Of a stretch of DNA of 64,000 nucleotides, positions 17,547-26,450 are shown one piece after another. The notes beneath the pieces are model-generated. The model was given only the letters and a program-made list of their open reading frames with translations, searched no databases and was not told where the DNA came from. The translations under genes and the position numbers were made by a program. Every line of letters begins with the position of its first letter. Position 1 is the stretch's first letter. Source of the DNA: Paenibacillus sp. FSL R5-0341 (GTDB lineage Bacteria > Bacillota > Bacilli > Paenibacillales > Paenibacillaceae); the NCBI RefSeq assembly GCF_037975235.1, contig NZ_CP150241.1:2480001-2544000 (forward strand). The letters are read 5' to 3'.

Positions 17547-20500
17547 GTGAATGTGTTATATCAGCGTTCTCCAAGAATGACACCGGTTCTCAAGGAAGAG
17601 GGACTCGAAATACTCAGGCCTCCAACAGAACCGAGCAAACCCACGTTTTCCATGATATCCATTATTGTGCCGATCATGATGACCATGGTCAGCATTGGTT
17701 TCTACGTATATATCAACATGACCGGTAAAATGGGCAACAGCAATTATATGATGTTTCAAATGATGACGGTCATGATGATGCTTACTTCTTACACCATTCC
17801 ATTCTTCGTGTATCTGAGCAACAAGAAATCATATCGCAAAAAATTGGAAGAACGCAAAACTATGTACCTTGCTCAACTCGACAAACACCGGGAAGAACTG
17901 AAGGAAGCGCAGGCGGAGCAAGTAAAGAGTCTGTACGAAATTCATGGTGATCCAGGTGTGTGTCTTCAAGTGGTGAAGAATCGGAACAGTTCCTTATGGG
18001 AACGTTCACCAGAGGATGATGATTTCCTACAGGTGCGCATTGGCACGGGAGAGATTCCATTCCGAATTAAACTTCAGGTTCCGCGGATTGACGGCTACGA
18101 AAAGGATGAGCTAATTGAAGCGGCCCATGAACTTGCGGCTGAATTCCAGACGGTACCGGATGCTTCCATTACATTGCCTTTGTTCCAATCGAAGGTTATG
18201 GGTTTGGTAGGTGATCGGGAGGAAGTGCTCGCTTCCCTGCGAGTCATCATCTCACAGCTGACAGTGCGGCATTCACCGGATGAACTCAAGCTTGCTGCAT
18301 TTTATGAAGAAAAGGACAGCAAGGAATGGGATTGGCTTCGCTGGATGCCCCATATCTGGGATGAAGACCAGGGACAACGCTATATGGCCGACAGGCACAG
18401 CGGTGCGCATCAATTGGCGGACAGCTTGTTTTCCGTGTTGAACCGGCGCCGTAACAATAAGGAAGACCGTTACAAGAAAAGCGTGCAAACGCCTTGTTAC
18501 GTTGTGATTCTCTCCGATACGCAATTAATTGAAGAAGAACCGTTGCTTCCGCTACTGCTGGAGTCGGCTCACGAGATTGATGTATGCACCATTATACTAG
18601 CTAATCGCAAAGAGTCTTTACCGATGCATTGTCAGTTGATTATGGACGCCTCCAAAGGCAAAGGTGTGTATATCAAAAAAACGGAAGATGCAGATGTTAT
18701 TCAACAAACGTACAAGCCTGATGTGATCTCAAAAGAGATGGCAGAGGCGCTTTCCCGTTATATGTCACCGATCCGGTTGAAGCGTTCATCTGCTTCGGAT
18801 ATCCCGCAAGTGCTCCCGTTATTCGATATGCTGAGCACATCACGTGTGGAGGATCTGGACGTGGTTTCAAGATGGGGACAGACGAGATATCCTGACACGC
18901 TGCCTGTGCCAATGGGTGTAAGAGCTGGCGGTAAGAAAATTGCGATAAATCTGCATGATAAAATTGAACGTCAGGGTCATGGTCCTCACGGTCTGATTGC
19001 AGGTACAACCGGTTCAGGTAAAAGTGAGGTCATCCAGTCCATCGTAGCCTCGCTGGCTGCTGAATTCCACCCCCATGATCTGGCCTTCATGCTGATTGAC
19101 TATAAGGGTGGCGGAATGTCCAACACATTTGTCGATCTGCCTCATGTGGTAGGTACAATCACCAATCTGGATGGAAATCTGATTGAGCGGGCGAATATCT
19201 CACTTCGTGCCGAATTGGTCAGAAGGCAAAAGATATTAAATGATGCGGGAAACCTCCAGCACATTGATGAATATTACAAGATTCTGCGTTCCAGACATGA
19301 ACAGCCACTGCCGCATCTGGTCATTATCATTGACGAGTTTGCTCAATTGAAGCGGGACCAGCCAGAGTTCATGGATGAATTGATCAGTATCGCGGCTATT
19401 GGCCGGACACTTGGGGTTCATCTAATTCTGGCAACCCAGAAGCCAGCCGGCGTTGTGGACGATAAAATATGGAGTAACTCCCGTTTCCGAATCTGCCTTC
19501 GCGTACAGAGTGAGGGAGACAGCAGGGACATGATCAAGATTCCGAATGCTGCCTGGATTACGAAGCCTGGGCGTGGATACTTCCAAGTCGGCAGTGATGA
19601 AGTATTTGAAGAAATGCAATTCGCCTGGAGTGGTGCGCCTTATAACCAGCAGGAGGATGCAACGACCGTTTTACCTGTTATGGAAGTGCGCTTGAACGGT
19701 AAGCGGGAGCCTCTCTTAACCGGAGAGCGCCGAGCTGTTCTCAAAGGTGAAGATGTTCCGAAACAGCTTCAGGTGTTTATTGACTATGTTGCGCAGTCTG
19801 CAGCGGATGCGGGTATCCGTCGTTTGCCAGGACCATGGTTACCACCTTTACCAGAGACACTGGAATGGGAAAGTCTTCCGGAATGGCAGGAAGAAGAGCA
19901 TTACGATTTGTTGCTTGATGGCGGGGCGAGTGGTCTGAAACCACTGGTTGGTTTGTTGGATGATCTCCCTAATCAGCGTCAGCAGCCGCTTGCATTGCCT
20001 ATGGATCAAGGCCATCTGGTTGTGTACGGGATGCCAGGACTCGGAAAAACAACATTTGTCCAGACCTTGCTGATGTCCCTGGCGCGTTCACACAGAACTG
20101 AGCCTTGGCATGGTTACATTATCGATATGGGTCGCATGATGAAGGACTTTGCAGCACTTCCTCAGATCGGTGGCGTGATGATGGCTGAAGAGGAAGACCG
20201 GATCAAGCGGTTATTCCGCTATATTCTCAAGCTGTCGGCGCAACGCAAGGATATCATCTCGGAGGCGGGGGTTAAAACGATTTCGGCCTATCGCCGGACA
20301 GCTCATGCAGCAGTCCCGCAGGTTGTGGTGGTTATCGATGGTTATCTTTCGTTTCGCAATGCCTATCCGGAAGAAAATGAGCTTTTGGAGACGATTCTGC
20401 GTGAAGGCGGCAGTCTAGGCATCACATTCGTGCTTACTGCGAATCGGGTAACAGATGTATTTGAGAAATTCAGAAGTAATATTCCCAATGCGGTTTCATT

Positions 20501-21551
20501 TGAATTATCTGATCCAAGTGATTATTATTATGCCGTGGGAAGACCTTCAAAGGCACCAAGCCAACTTCCACCAGGAAGAGGTCTGGTCAAAGGGCAGGTA
20601 CCTCCGTTGATGTTCCAGGCGGCATTACCTTCTTCCGGGGCAGATGAGGGCAAACGCTCATCGGCATTGCGCCGTACAATCGCTGAGATTCGCCAAGGCT
20701 GGACAGGGGAAGAAGCGCCGCAGATTGCTCCGCTTCCGGAAGAGATCAAACTCAAGGATCTGCTCATTCGGACAGGATCATATGGTCAGGCTTGGGATAC
20801 ATCGTCTGTAACGGTCCCTGTGGGATTACTTACGGATGATCTGGAACCATTCCAGCTTAATCTGCGTGAAGGTCCGCATTTCATGGTAACAAGTCCGATG
20901 GAAGGCGGCAAAACGACATTTTTGCTGACATGGATGTTGTCACTGGCTTATCATGCTTCTCCGGAAGATGTGCAAATATACACGGTAGATATGCGTTATG
21001 GCTCAGGTGGACTGGGGGAAATCAGCAGTTTGCCCCATGTCCGTGGACACGTATCGCGAGAAGAACAGCTTGCACCTGTGATTCAACAGTTGTACGATGA
21101 AGTTCTGAAAAGAGGCGAGATTTCCGGTGGACCGGAACTTGTGCTCGTCATCGATGATGCGGACACCTTGTCCAAGCAGCTAAACGATTTTAATGTAAAA
21201 GATCAATTGGGAGCGATTGTTCGTCAAGGAAGGGATCGAGGTGTACACGTGATTCTGTCCGGGGTTCCGGCAGACTTCCCGACCTTCGGTTCTGACTGGG
21301 TAACGGATGTGAAGGCTTCCCAGAGCGGAATGCTCTTCGGGACTTTAGACCCTAACGATCTCTCGTTCTTCCGTATACCTTATTCGGAATCCGGAGGTAG
21401 TTCAGGTGGGCTGAAGGTACTGCCTCCGGGTCAAGGTTATTATGTAAAACGTAAATATTCCAGGGTTAAAGGTGCAGTTCCATGTGATGACAGCTGGAAA
21501 ATGACCGATTGGATTTCTGAAATTCGTGACCGATGGCATGTTGTAGTTTGA
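17547..21551 (+). CDS. essC: EssC/YukB-type FtsK/SpoIIIE ATPase of type VII secretion
   Basis: About 1334 residues, starting at GTG 17547 with AAAGGAGG nine bases before it. Two membrane helices lie near residues 32-85, then three FtsK-type ATPase modules. Module 1 has GTTGSGKSE near residue 487 and VIIIDEFAQL. Module 2 has GMPGLGKTT near 828 and VVVIDGY. Module 3 has SPMEGGKTT near 1116 and VLVIDDAD. It is the motor that energises export of WXG100 proteins. The N-terminal FHA domains of YukB/EssC are absent, making it look more like actinobacterial EccC. Confidence 0.92.
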   Translation: MNVLYQRSPRMTPVLKEEGLEILRPPTEPSKPTFSMISIIVPIMMTMVSIGFYVYINMTGKMGNSNYMMFQMMTVMMMLTSYTIPFFVYLSNKKSYRKKLEERKTMYLAQLDKHREELKEAQAEQVKSLYEIHGDPGVCLQVVKNRNSSLWERSPEDDDFLQVRIGTGEIPFRIKLQVPRIDGYEKDELIEAAHELAAEFQTVPDASITLPLFQSKVMGLVGDREEVLASLRVIISQLTVRHSPDELKLAAFYEEKDSKEWDWLRWMPHIWDEDQGQRYMADRHSGAHQLADSLFSVLNRRRNNKEDRYKKSVQTPCYVVILSDTQLIEEEPLLPLLLESAHEIDVCTIILANRKESLPMHCQLIMDASKGKGVYIKKTEDADVIQQTYKPDVISKEMAEALSRYMSPIRLKRSSASDIPQVLPLFDMLSTSRVEDLDVVSRWGQTRYPDTLPVPMGVRAGGKKIAINLHDKIERQGHGPHGLIAGTTGSGKSEVIQSIVASLAAEFHPHDLAFMLIDYKGGGMSNTFVDLPHVVGTITNLDGNLIERANISLRAELVRRQKILNDAGNLQHIDEYYKILRSRHEQPLPHLVIIIDEFAQLKRDQPEFMDELISIAAIGRTLGVHLILATQKPAGVVDDKIWSNSRFRICLRVQSEGDSRDMIKIPNAAWITKPGRGYFQVGSDEVFEEMQFAWSGAPYNQQEDATTVLPVMEVRLNGKREPLLTGERRAVLKGEDVPKQLQVFIDYVAQSAADAGIRRLPGPWLPPLPETLEWESLPEWQEEEHYDLLLDGGASGLKPLVGLLDDLPNQRQQPLALPMDQGHLVVYGMPGLGKTTFVQTLLMSLARSHRTEPWHGYIIDMGRMMKDFAALPQIGGVMMAEEEDRIKRLFRYILKLSAQRKDIISEAGVKTISAYRRTAHAAVPQVVVVIDGYLSFRNAYPEENELLETILREGGSLGITFVLTANRVTDVFEKFRSNIPNAVSFELSDPSDYYYAVGRPSKAPSQLPPGRGLVKGQVPPLMFQAALPSSGADEGKRSSALRRTIAEIRQGWTGEEAPQIAPLPEEIKLKDLLIRTGSYGQAWDTSSVTVPVGLLTDDLEPFQLNLREGPHFMVTSPMEGGKTTFLLTWMLSLAYHASPEDVQIYTVDMRYGSGGLGEISSLPHVRGHVSREEQLAPVIQQLYDEVLKRGEISGGPELVLVIDDADTLSKQLNDFNVKDQLGAIVRQGRDRGVHVILSGVPADFPTFGSDWVTDVKASQSGMLFGTLDPNDLSFFRIPYSESGGSSGGLKVLPPGQGYYVKRKYSRVKGAVPCDDSWKMTDWISEIRDRWHVVV

Positions 21552-21567
21552 GGGGAGGTGGCTCATA

Positions 21568-22398
21568 ATGTTGACGGTTCATGATTCTAAGCAAAAGGTA
21601 GTCACGTTACAAACAAAAGAACTTTTTTTCCTAGCCGGCATTCTCGGTTCAGACCGACTGCTTGGTGTGGAAGATCCGTTTCGCGGCTATATGGCGGAGG
21701 ATATCGCGATGGAGTGGGAGCGCGTCAAGGCCTCCCTGCTTGACAAAGGATATCTGATTCAGGATCAGGAGACGGATGAGCTGATCATGACACCGACCGT
21801 TTTCTCCAGGGTAGCCATTGCCGGACTGTCCGACAGAGCTTGTTGGATTCGCTACACGATCAACGGCAAGTCGTATGAGAGTTATGTACACTGCACGGAT
21901 GAGCGGGTCGTTGAAGTCTCCCGTGTTGCGGACGTACCGGATTCGTTCCGGCTCAGCGATCTGGGAAGTGTTCGTGAAGCCATTGATGTTCTGATCGAGC
22001 GGATGAAATGGAGCGGCCATTCTCCTGCGGAGAAACCGGCATTAATGTGCTCCAAGAAAAAGTTCTATGATGTTATGAATGAGCTGGAAAACAGCGAGGT
22101 ACAGACGGTAGCTGATGAACTCGCTCAGGAGACAAGTGATCCTGAGGGTTCACTTGCGCTGGCACGCTGTCTGGTGGGTAAGGAGTCAGATGGGGAGCTT
22201 CGGTTGCTTGTGTGGAATGAAGAGGGATGGAAGTCGCAGTCGGCAGCATTTGCTGCAAGTGCGGTATCCAACTGGCTGTTCCGGATGAGCACTGCCGCTT
22301 CAGATGATTGGCTTGTTGCAGCACTGACGACTAGAGAACAGTTTCACGAGATGCTGCTGGACTGGCTTAAACAGCCTGCAGGGGAAGAGGAAAGGTGA
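21568..22398 (+). CDS. EspG-like ESX-associated protein (inferred)
   Basis: A 276-residue soluble protein after AGGGGAGGTG. The first ~100 residues follow the pattern of EspG chaperones of mycobacterial ESX systems: a helix like TKELFFLAGILGSD, then MEWERVKASLLDKGYL, LIMTPTVFSRVAIAGL and a beta strand CWIRYTI. In Mycobacterium such proteins bind secreted PE/PPE partners. The assignment is pattern-based and unverified. Its position between essC and WXG genes supports a chaperone or adaptor role. Confidence 0.6.
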   Translation: MLTVHDSKQKVVTLQTKELFFLAGILGSDRLLGVEDPFRGYMAEDIAMEWERVKASLLDKGYLIQDQETDELIMTPTVFSRVAIAGLSDRACWIRYTINGKSYESYVHCTDERVVEVSRVADVPDSFRLSDLGSVREAIDVLIERMKWSGHSPAEKPALMCSKKKFYDVMNELENSEVQTVADELAQETSDPEGSLALARCLVGKESDGELRLLVWNEEGWKSQSAAFAASAVSNWLFRMSTAASDDWLVAALTTREQFHEMLLDWLKQPAGEEER

Positions 22399-22404
22399 TG
22401 GTAA

Positions 22405-22953
22405 ATGCGCATTCGTGTGGAACCGGATGTGCTTCGGGCACTGAGCAGGCAGATTCAGTATGCAGCGGAGCAAATACAGCAAAAGATGACAGTGTTGGAT
22501 CAGGCGATTCATTCGCTGGAGTGGGAGGTTGAATCCCGTGCAGCGGTGATGAATGAATGGAATCACAGTAAACGACTGGGCGAGGATGCGCTTCGTCGAT
22601 TGATGGACTTAAGCGTACAGCTGGGACGTAAAGCGTTGTTATTCCAGCAGGCAGACATGGAGTATCGTTCCGTGCTGAGTCATGTGAACACGGCCTATGG
22701 TAATGCGGTCAATATGCTGAATGTTCTTCAGAATAACCGTACAGGAGAAATCATGCCTGCACATTCTGCAACTGTAGCTGTAGTATCCGATCCCCTTTCC
22801 GCAATGGCGGCCGTATATCGTGTACAGGATGCCGCTCCGCCTGATGGCTCCCCGGCTACACTGGTACAGGCCATGCAGCCTGAGCCTGTAGCATGGAGAT
22901 TCACAGACCCTTCCTTTCGGGGAAGAAGAGGAACCGAGCCTGTCGTTTCCTGA
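22405..22953 (+). CDS. WXG100-like protein with extended C-terminus
   Basis: A 182-residue protein. The first ~100 residues form a helical hairpin like WXG100 proteins, but the turn reads LEWEVESRA instead of Trp-x-Gly. A proline/alanine-rich tail follows. It starts at ATG 22405 after GGAAAGGTGATGG, six bases after the previous stop. It is probably a secretion substrate or substrate partner of the T7SS. Confidence 0.7.
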   Translation: MRIRVEPDVLRALSRQIQYAAEQIQQKMTVLDQAIHSLEWEVESRAAVMNEWNHSKRLGEDALRRLMDLSVQLGRKALLFQQADMEYRSVLSHVNTAYGNAVNMLNVLQNNRTGEIMPAHSATVAVVSDPLSAMAAVYRVQDAAPPDGSPATLVQAMQPEPVAWRFTDPSFRGRRGTEPVVS

Positions 22954-23078
22954 ACAGGGTGAATAAAAAGGACAGCAGAAAGTGAATATATTTTTGTAAA
23001 TAGGCTGTTAGGAGAAGTTTCAAGTGCTGAAAATGGGGTAAATAGGATTAGGTCCTTCGGCTTTTGTCCGATCGATCC

Positions 23079-23087
23079 TGGTATAGT
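23079..23087 (+). promoter_or_regulatory. Possible extended -10 element before esxA
   Basis: TGGTATAGT at 23079-23087 is a good extended -10 (TGnTATAAT-like) about 50 bases before the esxA start; no good -35 is visible. A separate strong promoter for the secreted protein would fit the terminator that follows esxA. Confidence 0.35.
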
Positions 23088-23139
23088 ACAATTTGAACAA
23101 GTAAAAATTTAATTGCACAAACCAAGGAGGAATTTACCA

Positions 23140-23415
23140 ATGGCAGGACGTATTTTAGTTACCCCAGAGCAGCTTGATCAGGTTTCCAACCAATTTAAAC
23201 AAAGCGGTGAGCAAAGTCAGCAAATCGTATCTACATTGACTCAATCCATCACAAGCATGGAAGGACAATGGGAAGGTATGACAAAGCAACGCTTCTTCCA
23301 AGAGTTCCAAGAAGCTAGCAAACAAATGCAATCGTTCGTTCAAACGCTGAACAGCATCAGCGCTGAACTTACAGCTATTGCTAACAAATTCCGTACAGCT
23401 GACCAAGCTCGTTAA
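23140..23415 (+). CDS. esxA: EsxA/YukE WXG100 secreted protein
   Basis: A 91-residue protein with the classical WXG100 layout: helix, turn WEG at about residues 43-45 (MEGQWEGMTKQRFF), helix. It starts at ATG 23140 with AAGGAGG before it. WXG100 proteins are exported as helical-hairpin dimers by the EssC motor. Its own promoter candidate and following terminator suggest it can be expressed at higher levels than the rest of the operon. Confidence 0.93.
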   Translation: MAGRILVTPEQLDQVSNQFKQSGEQSQQIVSTLTQSITSMEGQWEGMTKQRFFQEFQEASKQMQSFVQTLNSISAELTAIANKFRTADQAR

Positions 23416-23500
23416 TCTGCTTTACATAGATCAGGCCGATGTGAAGTCTGAATTCGTCCTGAGTTATAGGTGGGTAGCAAGCTGAAGATGTACAACTACA

Positions 23501-23537
23501 GCAAAAACCGGGCGTTTTCACAACACCCGGTTTTTGC
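23501..23537. terminator. Strong terminator after esxA
   Basis: GCAAAAACCGGG (23501-23512) and CCCGGTTTTTGC (23526-23537) form a perfect 12-bp stem with T runs on both strands. It separates esxA from the kinase gene; partial readthrough would let downstream genes be expressed at a lower level. Confidence 0.85.
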
Positions 23538-23573
23538 TGCAACTATGACACTAGGACAGAGAGAGGGATAAGC

Positions 23574-25652
23574 ATGTCTTTTCAACCAAATCCCGGGGAT
23601 GAAGTGGTGATTAACGACATTGCCTATACGATTGGGCAACATCCGGCTGCGCCGGGTCTGGCTTATGCCCAAGCCGGAAGGCAGGGGATTGTTTATCAGT
23701 TGATACCCCGAAATGGTTCCATTCATGGGGCCAAAGCACTAAAAGTATTTTTTCCTAAATTCCGTATTCCGGCTATGGTATATCAGTCTGAGCATATGGA
23801 GTCCTATAGTGAACTGCCAGGTTTGCAGGTATGCAAGCGTGATGTGCTCACTCCGGAAAGAAACGGAGCGCTCATTGGAAAACATCCAGATCTGTTATAT
23901 GCGGTGTTGATGCCATGGGTGCAGGGTCAGACCTGGTTCGATGTGATTAGCGATCAGAGACAGCTGACGGCAGAGGAGAGCCTGAAGCTGGCCAGAGCGC
24001 TTGCCGGAACAGGTTCGGCTATGGAGCAACGTGGACTGGCTCATTGCGATATGTCCGCTCCCAATGTAATGATTCCGTTTTTTTCCGAAGTGGAGAACCT
24101 GGGGAAGACGTCTGCGGTTGAACTGGTGGATGTCGAGCAAATGTACGGTTCCAAGATGGATCGTCCGGATGCCCTGCTTGCCGGGTCACCCGGTTATGCG
24201 GCCCATCGAACAGTGCACAGTGGTTTGTGGAGTTCATATGCCGACCGATTTGCCGGAGCCGTTATTATTGCTGAAATGTTAAGCTGGTCGGACCCTGTGA
24301 TTGTAGAGAAAGCCTGGGGCGAAAGCTATTTTGATCAACATGAAATGCAAACGGTGAGTGAACGGTATTTTGCGATGCGGGAATCGCTTGAGAAGCGTTG
24401 GGGCTCCAAATTGTCTGAGCTGTTTATTCGCGCCTGGGAGAGTCACGATCTGAGCAGTTGTCCGACGTTTGGGGAGTGGTATGTTGCACTGGCTGCGGTA
24501 GACGTGCATCAGGCTAATGCGGTTGCTGCTGCGACATCGGAAGAAGAAGGCGCGAATCAGCCGGAAGTTATTAATGCGAATCTGAACAAGAGCTCAGAAC
24601 CTGCAAGTGAAACGTTGAATGCTCAAAACGAGAATAATTCCCAAACGCAGCACTCTCCTGATCAGGAAGCGGTTGTGAACCGTCTGTTCCTGCAAGCAAG
24701 AGCCCTGGAGGACGAAGATAAACCGGCGGCAGCACTGGAAGTGTACCGCTCGTTGTATCATTTCATTCCTCATAACAGTGCGATGCAGATGGAAGTTGAA
24801 GCTGCAATCAAGGAACTGGATGCCAAGCTCAATCCAAAAGAAGACACAAACAAGCCAGTACCTGTGCCATTCTACAGATCCAAAAAGTTCATGATCTCCT
24901 CTGCTGTACTTATTGTATTGCTGGCAGGTGGTGTGCCAACGGTCAAAATACTCGCCGATCAGGCAGAGGCGAAGCAGCAAGAACAGCAGGAAGCCACGCG
25001 ACTGGCAGAGGTCAAGGCTGCGGAAGAGGCCGAAGCTGCGAAGGCGGCTGCGCTCAAACAGCAGGAAGAGCAAGAGAAGCAAAAGGCCGCAGAAGCTGCG
25101 AAACTTGATGCAGAGGAAAAGAAAAAGCTTGCTGAAGCCAAACAGAAGGAAGCGGAAGCAAAGAAAAAAGAAGAAGAACGCAAGGCATTACAGGCCAAGT
25201 ACGACAAACAGGCGAAATATGAGGCCTATCTAGTGAAGCAGGAACAGCAGAAGAAAGAAGCTGCCAAGAGAGCGCAGCAGGAGAAGTACGATAAACAGGC
25301 AAAATATGAAGCTTACCTGGTTTGGAAAAAAGAGAATGATGCCAAGCTTGCAAAACAGGAAGCGGAGCGTAAAGCGGCAGCGGAAGTTAAACGTCAGCAG
25401 GAGATTGCTCAGAAAGCTGCGCTTAAGAAAAAACGTGCCCAGAATGTGGTCACGCTGATTGCTCATTACAATAAAACGTATAATGCACAAAAAGGCAGAA
25501 AGATTGAAAATGCGGAAGCGTATGCCCGTGATTTCAAAAATCTATATAATACCGATGCTGCTTATTTCAAAGGGGTCGGCAAAGTGGCCGCTCGAATGAG
25601 TGCCATTAACAAATTCCTGAGCAACACCAGTTATACGTTGCCCAACTTATAA
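23574..25652 (+). CDS. Membrane-anchored protein kinase-like protein with coiled-coil outer domain
   Basis: 692 residues. Residues 1-310 form a protein kinase-like domain: glycine loop GRQGIVY, Lys57 (ALKVF), catalytic HCD at 157-159 with Asn164, and DVE at 186-188 in place of DFG. A linker with a helical repeat-like segment follows. One membrane span (about 440-460) precedes a long Ala/Lys/Glu/Gln coiled coil (463-645) and a C-terminal domain. The layout (inner kinase fold, one span, helical outer part) resembles EssB/YukC, but kinase residues are retained. It lies after esxA and before the VWA and PP2C genes. Confidence 0.82.
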   Translation: MSFQPNPGDEVVINDIAYTIGQHPAAPGLAYAQAGRQGIVYQLIPRNGSIHGAKALKVFFPKFRIPAMVYQSEHMESYSELPGLQVCKRDVLTPERNGALIGKHPDLLYAVLMPWVQGQTWFDVISDQRQLTAEESLKLARALAGTGSAMEQRGLAHCDMSAPNVMIPFFSEVENLGKTSAVELVDVEQMYGSKMDRPDALLAGSPGYAAHRTVHSGLWSSYADRFAGAVIIAEMLSWSDPVIVEKAWGESYFDQHEMQTVSERYFAMRESLEKRWGSKLSELFIRAWESHDLSSCPTFGEWYVALAAVDVHQANAVAAATSEEEGANQPEVINANLNKSSEPASETLNAQNENNSQTQHSPDQEAVVNRLFLQARALEDEDKPAAALEVYRSLYHFIPHNSAMQMEVEAAIKELDAKLNPKEDTNKPVPVPFYRSKKFMISSAVLIVLLAGGVPTVKILADQAEAKQQEQQEATRLAEVKAAEEAEAAKAAALKQQEEQEKQKAAEAAKLDAEEKKKLAEAKQKEAEAKKKEEERKALQAKYDKQAKYEAYLVKQEQQKKEAAKRAQQEKYDKQAKYEAYLVWKKENDAKLAKQEAERKAAAEVKRQQEIAQKAALKKKRAQNVVTLIAHYNKTYNAQKGRKIENAEAYARDFKNLYNTDAAYFKGVGKVAARMSAINKFLSNTSYTLPNL

Positions 25653-25687
25653 AATAACACGTGAACGATGGAGGTGACTCACCCAAG

Positions 25688-26440
25688 ATGAACTACACGA
25701 TTCAAGCATCGCAGCGTACACCTGCACTGATTATCTATTTAATTGATATTAGCGCCTCCATGAACATGGTTCTGGAAAATCGTCGGCGGATTGACGTCGT
25801 CTATGATGCTTTATCTCTCGCGATCCGCCAAATGGTATTTCGGTCCACCAAGGGAAATCGACTGACACCTCGCTATCGGATAGCCATATTAGCTTACAGC
25901 GATGATGTATATGACTTGTTGAACGGAATCAAAGGGATTGACGAGATCGCTGCAGTTGGTTCTTTGCCTGACCTGACGCCGAGACGGTTTTCGGATTCTG
26001 CGAAGGCTTTCCTACAAGCTGAGAAGATACTACAGGCCGAAATTCCGAATATGCAGGATTGTCCTGCGCCACTCGTATGCCACATGACGGATGGGGTAGC
26101 CACAGGTGAAGATCCTGAGCCTATTGCGAAAAGAATCATGGGCATGAGTGTGCCGGACGGCAATGTACTGGTGGAGAATATCTTTATATCCGATCATCTG
26201 CTGGAAGGACCGATTGCTGAACCTAGAAGATGGAAAGGGATCTCTTCGGAAACGAATCTGCAGGATGAGCATGGAGAAAAGCTGCGTAATATGTCATCCG
26301 TCCTGCCCGAAAGTTATCGGGAGATGCTTGTTGAGGCTGATTATTTGCTTGCACCCGGTGCACTCATGATGCTGCCAGGTACCTGTGCAGAATTGGTATC
26401 GATCGGGTTCCAGATGTCCGCTGCTACGCCTGTGAGATAG
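25688..26440 (+). CDS. VWA domain protein with MIDAS motif (TerY-like)
   Basis: About 250 residues. A von Willebrand A domain begins at once: YLIDISASM gives the D-x-S-x-S metal site (Asp20, Ser22, Ser24), and HMTDGVATGE carries the downstream Asp. GGAGGTGA precedes ATG 25688; the in-frame GTG at 25661 lacks a ribosome site. VWA proteins bind partners through the bound metal. Next to a kinase and a PP2C gene it resembles the TerY-kinase-phosphatase triads known from stress systems. Confidence 0.85.
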   Translation: MNYTIQASQRTPALIIYLIDISASMNMVLENRRRIDVVYDALSLAIRQMVFRSTKGNRLTPRYRIAILAYSDDVYDLLNGIKGIDEIAAVGSLPDLTPRRFSDSAKAFLQAEKILQAEIPNMQDCPAPLVCHMTDGVATGEDPEPIAKRIMGMSVPDGNVLVENIFISDHLLEGPIAEPRRWKGISSETNLQDEHGEKLRNMSSVLPESYREMLVEADYLLAPGALMMLPGTCAELVSIGFQMSAATPVR

Positions 26441-26450
26441 GAGGGGAATC

